A stretch of DNA of 19,882 bases, from the NCBI GenBank assembly GCA_020342025.1, contig CP070840.1, positions 3,302,895 to 3,322,776 of the forward strand. Reading direction: 5' to 3'. How positions within the stretch are numbered: position 1 is the first letter of the stretch; every line of letters starts with the position of its first letter. Below, piece by piece: positions 13,423 to 19,882 of the stretch. The notes beneath the pieces are model-generated. The model made no database searches. It was not told the DNA's origin and was given only the letters and a program-made list of their open reading frames with translations. The position numbers and the translations under genes were made by a program. This stretch comes from Deltaproteobacteria bacterium. Its GTDB lineage: Bacteria; Desulfobacterota; DSM-4660; Desulfatiglandales; HGW-15.

Positions 13423-15696
13423 TTATTTCTCTTTCAATTTCTTCAAGATCTTTTCCGGGGTGATGGGAAGATCCGTGATTCTTATGCCAGTGGCATTATA
13501 GATGGCGTTGGCAATGGCTGGTGTTGTGGGATCAAGAGAGCCCTCACCCGTTTCCTTTGCCCCAAAAGGCCCCCGGGGATCTTCAGTGATAACATGCGTG
13601 ATGTGGATAAGGGGCATCTGATTGGCCGTGGGAATAGCATATCCAAGGAATGATGGGTTCAACGTCTGTCCCCCATCGAAGCTCAAGCTCTCGGAAAGCG
13701 CATAGCCCATCCCCATGGAGATACAACCTTCAATTTGACCCTCTACGGACATGGGGTTGAGGGGTTGCCCGCAATCATGGGCGACGGTCATTCTGATCAC
13801 CGTTACCTCACCCGTCCTTAAGTCCACTTCCACCTCGCACACATACGCCCCAAAACTATACGTGGGGGAAAGCTTGTCTGGCGAGCTGTATGACCCCTTA
13901 ACCACCAAAGGGGCGCCGTTGTTTTTCGCCTGGTAGCGTTTCACGGCGTCGGAGAATGGCATGAAAATATCTGGACTTCCGTCCACAAAAATCTTGCCAT
14001 TTTTTGCCATGAGATCCTCTGCATTGGCCTCCAATTCTTCTGCCACAACCCCGAATATCTCTTCCTTGGCTGAATTGGCCGCGCGCAGGGCCGCATTGCC
14101 AGCCGCCACCGTCACTCGGCTTGAGTACGTGCCCATGTCAGGGGGGGTTATTTCTGTGTCCGCACTGGTGAGATGAATATCCTCGGTATTGAGACCCAGT
14201 ACCTCGGCCACAATCTGAGTGAGCACACTGTCGGAGCCCTGCCCAATGTCTGAAGCGCCCGTTAAGACGCTCAATCCACCCCCTTCACCCGCCTTTATAA
14301 TGACTGAGGAGTGTGCTGATGAGGTCCTGTTGAAATAGAAGCCCGCCCCCGAAGGAAATCCTCCGCACCCTAACCCAATACCATAGGCCTTTTGGGCGTC
14401 TTTATCCTTGGCCTGCCTTTTTTCATGCCACCTCGTCTTCGCGGATACCTTTTCCAAGCATTCCCGGAATCCTGAGCTGACAATGTTGAATCCGGCTGCT
14501 GATCTGTCTCCGGTCTTTAGCCCATTCCTGATGGCCATTTCTAAAGGATCCAGCCCCAGCGCTTCGGCGATCATGTCCAACTGCACGTCCTGAGCGAAAT
14601 GCACCTGAGGTCCACCATGGCCCCTCATCGCCCCGCATGGTGGTTTGTTGGTGTATATGCGATAACCGTCATATTTAAAATTCTTAAAAAGGAAGGGCAG
14701 GGTCTGAAAGGTGCCCACCAGAACCGTCGTGAGAGGCCCGAGGCTGCAATAGGCCCCACCATCAAGGATGGCCCTGCATTGCCTGGCTACGATGGTCCCG
14801 TCCTTCTTCACGCCCGTCTTCATGGTGATTTCCGTGGGATGCTTTCTTCTTGCGGCTGCAAACTCCTCATCCCGCGAGCAGACGAGCTTGACGGGCCTCC
14901 CGGCATGTTTGGAAAGCAGGGCGGCACAGAACTCCACCGCGGACAGACCATCCGACTTGCCGCCGAACCCCCCACCCACAAAAGGCTTTATGACTCGGAT
15001 TTTGTCTGGATTCATCCCCAGCGTCAGACCCAGGTGCTGTTGAACATAATAGGGTGTTTGGGTTGATGTGTAGAGGGTCAGTTTCCCTGACAGGTCCCAG
15101 CTGGCCAGGGCCGCTCGGGGTTCCATGTAAGCATGGATGGCTGACTGGGTTGTAAAGGTATCTTCCCGGACGAGGTCGCTCTCCAGAAAACCTTTTTCCA
15201 CATCCCCTTCATTGATGTGGAATTCCCGGCTGATGTTTCCCGGTGCGTGATCGTGAATCTGAGGCGCGCCAGGTTTCATGGCTTCTTCAGGCGTAAAAAC
15301 GGCAGGGAGCTCTTCATATTCCACATCTATCAAATCAAGGGCTTCAAGAGCCACATAAGGGTCAAGGGCTGCAACTGCTGCAACCTCCTCGCCAATGAAT
15401 CGAACTTTGTCCACGGCCAAGGGGTATTCATCCATATATTTCGCAGATCGGGAGATGACCCCATACTTCACCTTTGCCGTGTCCTCACCGGTCACAACAG
15501 CCTTGACGCCCGGCAATTTCATGGCCTTTTTGGTGTCGATCCTGACGATTCTTGCGTGGGCAAAAGGGCTGCGTAGGATCATTCCACAGAGCATACCAGG
15601 CATTGAGAGGTCATCCGTATAGAGGGCCTTTCCCGTAACCTTTTCTCTTGCATCTACGCGTGGGAGTCTTTTCCCTATCAAGCTGTATTCATTCAT
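13423..15696 (-). CDS. Molybdenum hydroxylase large (molybdopterin-binding) subunit
   Basis: This 757-residue protein belongs to the xanthine dehydrogenase/aldehyde oxidase family and most resembles the alpha subunit of 4-hydroxybenzoyl-CoA reductase. The N-terminal a/b-hammerhead domain is followed by the molybdopterin-binding region. Motifs are VGGGFGGKSD (240-249), MRGHGGPQ (357-364), GASDIGQGSDS (480-490) and GPFGAKETGEGSL (709-721). Glu718 in the last motif aligns with the catalytic glutamate of xanthine dehydrogenase. It would hydroxylate, or reductively dehydroxylate, an aromatic or aldehyde-like substrate using Mo-molybdopterin cytosine dinucleotide. The usual [2Fe-2S] and FAD subunits are not adjacent, which is odd. 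The hydroxyacid dehydrogenase gene ends 101 bases upstream on the same strand, so the two may be co-transcribed. Only a weak ribosome site (GCAGG) precedes the ATG. Confidence 0.88.
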   Translation of the reverse strand: MNEYSLIGKRLPRVDAREKVTGKALYTDDLSMPGMLCGMILRSPFAHARIVRIDTKKAMKLPGVKAVVTGEDTAKVKYGVISRSAKYMDEYPLAVDKVRFIGEEVAAVAALDPYVALEALDLIDVEYEELPAVFTPEEAMKPGAPQIHDHAPGNISREFHINEGDVEKGFLESDLVREDTFTTQSAIHAYMEPRAALASWDLSGKLTLYTSTQTPYYVQQHLGLTLGMNPDKIRVIKPFVGGGFGGKSDGLSAVEFCAALLSKHAGRPVKLVCSRDEEFAAARRKHPTEITMKTGVKKDGTIVARQCRAILDGGAYCSLGPLTTVLVGTFQTLPFLFKNFKYDGYRIYTNKPPCGAMRGHGGPQVHFAQDVQLDMIAEALGLDPLEMAIRNGLKTGDRSAAGFNIVSSGFRECLEKVSAKTRWHEKRQAKDKDAQKAYGIGLGCGGFPSGAGFYFNRTSSAHSSVIIKAGEGGGLSVLTGASDIGQGSDSVLTQIVAEVLGLNTEDIHLTSADTEITPPDMGTYSSRVTVAAGNAALRAANSAKEEIFGVVAEELEANAEDLMAKNGKIFVDGSPDIFMPFSDAVKRYQAKNNGAPLVVKGSYSSPDKLSPTYSFGAYVCEVEVDLRTGEVTVIRMTVAHDCGQPLNPMSVEGQIEGCISMGMGYALSESLSFDGGQTLNPSFLGYAIPTANQMPLIHITHVITEDPRGPFGAKETGEGSLDPTTPAIANAIYNATGIRITDLPITPEKILKKLKEK

Positions 15697-15797
15697 GTGA
15701 ATAAACCTGCTTTTGCGGAAAAATCATAGGGGTAGTATGCCTCCCCGGCGGAGCCATCCTCGTATACTCTACTATGAATTTGAATAGGAGAAGATTG

Positions 15798-16670
15798 TTA
15801 TCTGCGGGTGAATTCGTCTATGATCGAGACACACATGTCACTGATGCGCAAGAGATTCTCCTTGCTGGATGCCCCCACGTGGGGCAAGAGCACGGTGTTG
15901 GGGGCCATTGTGAGTGGCGTCGCCTCAGGGGGATCCGAGTACCATACGTCGTTGCCGTAACCCGCCAATTTGCCAGATTCCAGGGCCTCAACAATATCCT
16001 CCTCGATGACGCATTTGCCTCGGCACGTGTTGACGAGAATCGATCCCTCCTTCATCTTAGAAATAAAGTTCTTTCCCACCATGCCATTCGTCTCGTCGGT
16101 TAAGGGCGTGTGCAGTGATACATAGTCCGCTTCTGCCAGCACCTCATTCAAACTCTTCATTTCTGCAAAATCTGATTTCTCCACATATTTATCGTAGGCG
16201 ATCGTTTTCATGCCGAAGGCCAAGGCCCGTTTGGCCACCTCGGTCCCGATACGACCCATGCCGATCAAACCAAGGGTTTTATTAAAGAGTTCCCTGCGAT
16301 TGACCTCTTTCTTGCGCCACTCACCCATGCACATGCCCTCATGGCAAAACAGTATTCTGTTTGATACGGCGAGCATGAGGGCCATGGCCACCTCGGCCAC
16401 GGCCACAGAAGAGGCCTCCGGTGTGTTGCGCACCTCAATTCCCTTTTCTCTAGCATACGCAACATCAATATTGTCCATTCCGACGCCGCCCCGGATGATC
16501 AACTTCAGCTCAGGCATCTCATCGATGAATTCCTTGGTGCACTTTGTTTTTGATCGGACCAGAATAGCTTCTGCTTCAGCCCTTCTCTCCTTGTCATCAA
16601 AGACTTCCCCAAATTTGGCCAGTCGTTCCGGCAGAGACGGATCGAATGCGTCCGAAATTAAGATTTTCAT
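15798..16670 (-). CDS. D-2-hydroxyacid dehydrogenase, NAD-dependent (SerA/FDH-like)
   Basis: The 290-residue cytoplasmic enzyme would oxidise a D-2-hydroxyacid or reduce a 2-oxoacid. The nucleotide-binding motif GLIGMGRIG (134-142) is followed by Asp160, which favours NAD over NADP. The catalytic Arg217 (NTCRGK) and His264 (LLPHVGAS) are present. The acidic position, Glu in phosphoglycerate dehydrogenase 29 residues after the Arg, is Asp246 here (DVWYSDPP). The GYGNDVW context recalls formate dehydrogenase and close relatives. There is no C-terminal ACT domain, so 3-phosphoglycerate dehydrogenase is only one option. AAGGAGG lies six bases before the ATG and a good promoter at 16710-16738. The molybdenum hydroxylase gene follows, suggesting a shared pathway. 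Confidence 0.88.
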   Translation of the reverse strand: MKILISDAFDPSLPERLAKFGEVFDDKERRAEAEAILVRSKTKCTKEFIDEMPELKLIIRGGVGMDNIDVAYAREKGIEVRNTPEASSVAVAEVAMALMLAVSNRILFCHEGMCMGEWRKKEVNRRELFNKTLGLIGMGRIGTEVAKRALAFGMKTIAYDKYVEKSDFAEMKSLNEVLAEADYVSLHTPLTDETNGMVGKNFISKMKEGSILVNTCRGKCVIEEDIVEALESGKLAGYGNDVWYSDPPEATPLTMAPNTVLLPHVGASSKENLLRISDMCVSIIDEFTRR

Positions 16671-16709
16671 GCTGTTCCTCCTTATGCGTTATGTTCGCAA
16701 AAAACGCGT

Positions 16710-16738
16710 ATTGTATTTTTTCGGCGCCCCATTTGCAA
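16710..16738 (-). promoter_or_regulatory. Sigma70-type promoter for the hydroxyacid dehydrogenase
   Basis: Read leftwards, TTGCAA (16738-16733) and TACAAT (16715-16710) are separated by exactly 17 bases. The -10 box matches consensus at five of six positions and the -35 at four of six. Transcription would start near 16703, giving a leader of about 33 nt ending in AAGGAGG. Confidence 0.6.
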
Positions 16739-16866
16739 CCCTTTATTTCATGGGGAGTGAAGCAAGCCTAAAGCTCCGGGTCTATTTGGGGGCAAGGCGG
16801 AAATGTTTGGTGCTGATTATGAGGAGAATACCTGCTTTTCGGCTGAAAGCGTCTTCTTTCCCATCG

Positions 16867-16895
16867 TTGACAGAGAGGCGCCTCTGGCCTATATT
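16867..16895 (+). promoter_or_regulatory. Near-consensus sigma70 promoter with palindromic spacer
   Basis: TTGACA (16867-16872) and TATATT (16890-16895) are separated by exactly 17 bases. Transcription would start near 16902, 57 bases before the ATPase ATG at 16959. The spacer contains the perfect 12-base palindrome AGAGGCGCCTCT (16874-16885), where a bound repressor would block RNA polymerase. The promoter lies inside the longer open frame that starts at 16803, which argues for the 16959 start. Confidence 0.65.
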
Positions 16896-16958
16896 GGAGC
16901 CATCATAGAGGCCGTTGTTTGGGCTTTACGAGATTTTCAGGATCTGAAGGATCGCACC

Positions 16959-17678
16959 ATGCATCTTAAGAGCGTCAGGCTTTTTCCTGAGAGATACCCG
17001 AGCAAGGATCATTATCCTTTTAACCAGGATATCTTCCAACAATCCAGAAGCCTTGAATTTCATTCACCGGTTACCTTTCTTGTGGGAGAAAACGGGACGG
17101 GGAAGTCCACCTTGTTGAACGCCCTCTGTAAGAGATGCGGGATTCACATATGGAAAGCGCCAGAAGGCAGTCGTCTCAGGTCTAATCCATATGAAAAGGC
17201 GCTTCACTTGTTCATGGCCGTGGAGTGGACCGATGGGGCTGTGCCAGGCTCATTCTTTGCATCCGAGATTTTCCGCGATTTCGCGCAATACTTGGATGAG
17301 TGGGCCGTTGCAGATCCTGAAATGCTGAAATATTTCGGAGGGAAATCCCTCGTGACCCAATCCCACGGGCAGTCCATCATGTCCCTATTCAGGGCCCGCT
17401 ATAGAATCAAAGGGCTCTATATCCTGGACGAACCTGAGACGGCCCTTTCGCCGAAAAGTCAGGTGGAGTTGCTCGGGATCCTGAAGGAGATGGGCGAAGC
17501 GGGGCATGCCCAGTTTATCATTGCTACCCATTCTCCCATTCTCTTGGCTTGCCCCGGTGCGGACATTTACAGTTTCGACCATAGGCCCATAAAACGGATT
17601 GCCTACGAAGAGACGGATCATTACAGAATCTATAAAGACTTCTTGGGGGACAGGAAGAAATACGTGCCGGACATGTAA
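16959..17678 (+). CDS. ABC/SMC-type AAA ATPase (predicted ATPase, COG3910-like)
   Basis: The 239-residue soluble ATPase contains a Walker A motif GENGTGKST (43-51). It also has a short signature-like motif SHGQS (135-139), a Walker B LYILDEPETAL (153-163) and a switch histidine in ATHSP (His191). This is the compact ABC-type nucleotide-binding fold of RecF/SMC-related predicted ATPases, without the long coiled coil of SMC proteins and without transporter membrane domains. Function is unknown; proteins of this group occur alone or next to nucleases and other effectors, but none is adjacent here. GAAGG lies eight bases before the ATG at 16959. The frame is open to 16803, but that part holds the promoter and matches no family start. 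It converges with the TrpB2 gene. Confidence 0.83.
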   Translation: MHLKSVRLFPERYPSKDHYPFNQDIFQQSRSLEFHSPVTFLVGENGTGKSTLLNALCKRCGIHIWKAPEGSRLRSNPYEKALHLFMAVEWTDGAVPGSFFASEIFRDFAQYLDEWAVADPEMLKYFGGKSLVTQSHGQSIMSLFRARYRIKGLYILDEPETALSPKSQVELLGILKEMGEAGHAQFIIATHSPILLACPGADIYSFDHRPIKRIAYEETDHYRIYKDFLGDRKKYVPDM

Positions 17679-17769
17679 CACCTCTCGTCCCCCCTTCTTT
17701 TGGGGCGCCGGATCTCTTCGTTGTCGACTGCTGGTCTGCTCTCTCTTCTCCTGAAACCTTGTCATGGGG

Positions 17770-17805
17770 AAAAAAGACCGGAGGCTGGGGTTGCCAGCCT
17801 CCGGT
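17770..17805 (-). terminator. Intrinsic terminator of the TrpB2 gene
   Basis: A perfect 12-bp stem, 17777-17788 (ACCGGAGGCTGG) with 17794-17805, closes a 5-base loop. On the minus strand it is followed by a run of six U residues (A-run at 17770-17775). It starts 29 bases after the TrpB2 stop codon. Confidence 0.88.
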
Positions 17806-17833
17806 GATGATGCGGGCATCGGGTGGTTAAAGT

Positions 17834-19219
17834 TTAGACGGTTCCTGGCCTGTATTGTTTTGGCTTGGGAAGTGGTGCAATATCTGCCAGGGCCCTGTGG
17901 ATCTCCTCTTCAGGGAGATCATAATCAGACAACTCTCCCCTCAGATAGGCGTCATAGGCCCCCAAGTCTATCAGCCCGTGGCCACTCCAGTTGAAAAGGA
18001 TCACCTTTTCTTTGCCCTCTTCTTTGGCTTTGATGGCTTCACGGATGGCCACAGCCACGGCATGGTTTGTCTCAGGGGCCGTGATGAAGGCCTCCGTTCT
18101 GGCAAAAGTGATGCCTGCCTGAAAGGTTTCCAGCTGGGGCACAGACTCTGCACGGATGAGCCCATCCAAAATGAGCTGGCTCACAAGGGGGGCCATGCCA
18201 TGATATCTGAGACCGCCTGCATGAATGGGTGCAGGGATGAAGCTATGACCCAGGGTGTGCATGGGGATCAGGGGTGTCATCTGAACGGTGTCCCCAAAGT
18301 CATAGGCAAAGGGGCCCCTGGTCATAGTGGGACAGGAAGCGGGCTCAACGGCAATAATGTCGATCTCCTTCCCGTTGATTTTGTCTCTGACAAAGGGAAA
18401 GGCGTGGCCAGCGAAATTGCTGCCTCCGCCGGCACAACCGATGATCACATCCGGATAATCACCTGCGATGGCCAGCTGCTTCTGACACTCAAGACCGTTG
18501 ACGGTCTGGTGCATCAAGACATGGTTCAGGACACTCCCCAGGGAATACTTGGTGTCCTCGTCCATGACAGCGGCCTCGACGGCCTCACTGATGGCGATGC
18601 CGAGGCTACCCGGTGATTCAGGGTTCTCCGCCAGGATCTTCTGGCCTGCCTTGGTTTCGTTGCTCGGGCTTGGCACACAGGTGGCCCCCCAGGTCTCCAT
18701 CATGACCCGGCGATAGGGTTTCTGGTTGTAACTTACTTTGACCATGAAGACCTTACACTTCAGGCCGAACAGTTGACAGCACATGGAGAGCGCACTACCC
18801 CACTGGCCTGCACCGGTTTCCGTGGTGATTTTCTTGACGCCGGAAATCTTGTTGTAATAGGCCTGGGCAAGGGCCGTGTTGGGTTTGTGACTTCCCGCAG
18901 GGCTTACGCCCTCATTCTTAAAGTATATCTTGGCGGGTGTATCAAGATACTTCTCCAGACTGTAGGCCCTGTAAAGAGGGGTCGGGCGCCACAAGAGATA
19001 CTTCTCCAGCACCTCTTCCGGAATATCGATGAATCTTTCCTGGCTGACTTCTTGTTCGATTAAAGGCATGGGAAAGATGGGGGCCAGGTCATCTGGTCCA
19101 GCGGGCTGACCTGTCCCCGGGTGTAGCACGGGTTCCATAGGTGTTGGCATATCTGCCATGACATTGTACCACTGACGCGGCAACTCAGACTCGGGCAAAA
19201 AAATCTTTTTGTCCTGCAT
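17834..19219 (-). CDS. trpB2: Tryptophan synthase beta chain, TrpB2 type
   Basis: This PLP enzyme condenses indole and L-serine to tryptophan. The 461-residue length, the N-terminal extension, and the wording [20 protein letters not shown] (77-96) place it in the TrpB2 class rather than the roughly 400-residue TrpB1 class. The PLP lysine is Lys112 in GSHKPNTA. The serine/indole loop is [10 protein letters not shown] (134-143) and the phosphate-binding loop is GCAGGGSN (261-268). All key residues are present. TrpB2 proteins usually do not bind TrpA tightly and may salvage free indole; no trpA or other trp gene is in the window, which fits. AAGGAGGG precedes the ATG by five bases and a terminator follows. 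Other fold-type II PLP enzymes are unlikely. Confidence 0.93.
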   Translation of the reverse strand: MQDKKIFLPESELPRQWYNVMADMPTPMEPVLHPGTGQPAGPDDLAPIFPMPLIEQEVSQERFIDIPEEVLEKYLLWRPTPLYRAYSLEKYLDTPAKIYFKNEGVSPAGSHKPNTALAQAYYNKISGVKKITTETGAGQWGSALSMCCQLFGLKCKVFMVKVSYNQKPYRRVMMETWGATCVPSPSNETKAGQKILAENPESPGSLGIAISEAVEAAVMDEDTKYSLGSVLNHVLMHQTVNGLECQKQLAIAGDYPDVIIGCAGGGSNFAGHAFPFVRDKINGKEIDIIAVEPASCPTMTRGPFAYDFGDTVQMTPLIPMHTLGHSFIPAPIHAGGLRYHGMAPLVSQLILDGLIRAESVPQLETFQAGITFARTEAFITAPETNHAVAVAIREAIKAKEEGKEKVILFNWSGHGLIDLGAYDAYLRGELSDYDLPEEEIHRALADIAPLPKPKQYRPGTV

Positions 19220-19730
19220 AACAACCCTCCTTGTTTGGTTTAAGTAGTTATCTTAGTCCGCATTAACCCTCGCGGCGGAACCCCTGTTATTACCGCTGCT
19301 AGAAAAACGCACTTTCTTATCGTTTCACCCCCTTCCATGTCCATTCCTATCCTAAAGCTCCCCTACCCCATGAATTTGCAAAAAAGAACCGTTGCTTACG
19401 CAGACGCCCCACGCCCTGGAAGGATGGTTGCGCATCTTCTCTGATATTAATCCATACAGAGACAGTCTAACTTTTCATTCAATATTGCGGGCTTGTCAAG
19501 AGAAAAGAAACATGCCGCTTGGTTTTTAAGGATGCCTAACTACTTGATTTTTGACTTATAAGAAACCGGATCAAGGACCACAACGAAAGGAGACCCCATG
19601 TAGATGCATTGCGAAACTTATGGGGTGGAAGGAGATGTCTAGAATGCCGTCAATGTCATAGGAATAGATGTCTAGGGGGCATTAAAGCGATCCAAAGGCG
19701 TTTACGAGACTCTCGAAAAACCGGTTCCTG
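19220..19730. other. Gene-free stretch upstream of TrpB2
   Basis: No credible coding frame, RNA gene or riboswitch was recognised. It must contain the TrpB2 promoter; a minus-strand TTGACA at 19499-19494 has no convincing -10 partner. Small structures are ACCCCAT/ATGGGGT arms (19593-19599, 19620-19626) and a 10-base direct repeat AGATGTCTAG (19633-19642, 19666-19675). An AAGGAG ribosome-like site is followed by ATG-TAG at 19598-19603. Confidence 0.5.
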
Positions 19731-19857
19731 AGAGGCTGGCGGAAAATGTCCAGATGCAAGGCTTCCGAAGTCCCGAGGAATGAGGCGTACATAGAAGTAC
19801 GCCGCAATGACGAGGGACGAGGGTAACGCAGCAGATGGGCGTTTTCCGACAGCCTCT
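19731..19857. repeat. 127-bp imperfect inverted repeat, dispersed-element type
   Basis: The element begins AGAGGCTG (19731-19738) and ends CAGCCTCT (19850-19857). GGCGGAAAA at the left end faces TTTTCCGAC at the right end. Its centre is a perfect GGCGTAC (19784-19790) / GTACGCC (19797-19803) hairpin with the loop ATAGAA. The arms in between are only partly complementary. Short non-coding palindromic elements with this kind of sequence recur, from memory, in Desulfobacterota genomes, which suggests a MITE-like or REP-like element. No transposase is present and only one copy lies in the window. Confidence 0.7.
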
Positions 19858-19882
19858 TATATATATGATATTACAAGCCTTT

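Noticed and set aside
14599..15066. 155-residue plus-strand open frame
   Set aside because: Antisense shadow of the molybdenum hydroxylase gene, with no recognisable domain.
16803..16958. 52-residue N-terminal extension of the ATPase
   Set aside because: The near-consensus promoter lies within it and a well-spaced ribosome site precedes the ATG at 16959.
17855..18616. 253-residue plus-strand open frame
   Set aside because: Antisense to TrpB2, whose motifs are complete; long antisense frames are common opposite such genes.
19651..19677. Frame reading NVIGIDV then stop, like the start of an IS110-type transposase
   Set aside because: Only seven residues match and no further DEDD-transposase sequence follows in any frame; chance is sufficient.

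Overview
The window looks like chromosome from an anaerobic member of the Desulfobacterota (former Deltaproteobacteria), of sulfate-reducing or syntrophic type. This is inferred from gene content, not from a marker gene: an acyl-CoA dehydrogenase, a geranylgeranyl-reductase-family flavoprotein, an exported FmdE-family protein, a siroheme/[4Fe-4S] sulfite-reductase-like protein, an orphan molybdenum hydroxylase subunit, a TrpB2-type tryptophan synthase, and a dispersed-repeat type I associate with this group. Base composition is near 50% GC by eye. No rRNA, tRNA, CRISPR array or intact mobile element was seen.

Layout. (1) Bases 1-2412, plus strand: a sugar block with class I mannose-6-phosphate isomerase (manA) behind a consensus -10 box, then a GT-B glycosyltransferase-like protein. 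(2) Bases 2441-10352, minus strand: seven genes read leftwards. They are an exported isoaspartyl methyltransferase, a membrane-embedded spermidine-synthase-like protein, a tiny winged-helix regulator, a YhhQ-type queuosine-precursor transporter, a geranylgeranyl-reductase-family flavoprotein, an acyl-CoA dehydrogenase, and (beyond a branched terminator) the exported FmdE-family protein. (3) Bases 10713-13358: a divergent pair of units around a perfect TTGAC-N4-GTCAA palindrome. Leftwards is a single-gene unit for a PCP_red/siroheme/ferredoxin fusion protein; rightwards is an HD-domain phosphohydrolase followed by three small unrecognised genes, two of them predicted coiled coils. (4) Bases 13423-16670, minus strand: a D-2-hydroxyacid dehydrogenase and then a 4-hydroxybenzoyl-CoA-reductase-like molybdopterin subunit without its usual partners. 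(5) Bases 16959-17678, plus strand: an ABC/SMC-type ATPase behind a near-consensus promoter. (6) Bases 17834-19219, minus strand: TrpB2 with a clear intrinsic terminator. (7) Bases 19220-19882: gene-free, ending in a 127-bp imperfect inverted repeat.

The strongest regulatory reading is at 11628-11669. The CRP/FNR-like palindrome is centred 41.5 bp upstream of the start site predicted from a TATAGT -10 box for the sulfite-reductase-like gene, which is the class II activator position. Promoter calls also settle three translation starts (manA at 66, the methyltransferase at 10352, the ATPase at 16959), because the longer reading frames would run through the promoters. The best candidate for an undescribed system is the HD-domain gene with three small unrecognised genes (11787-13358), facing the redox fusion protein across the shared operator.
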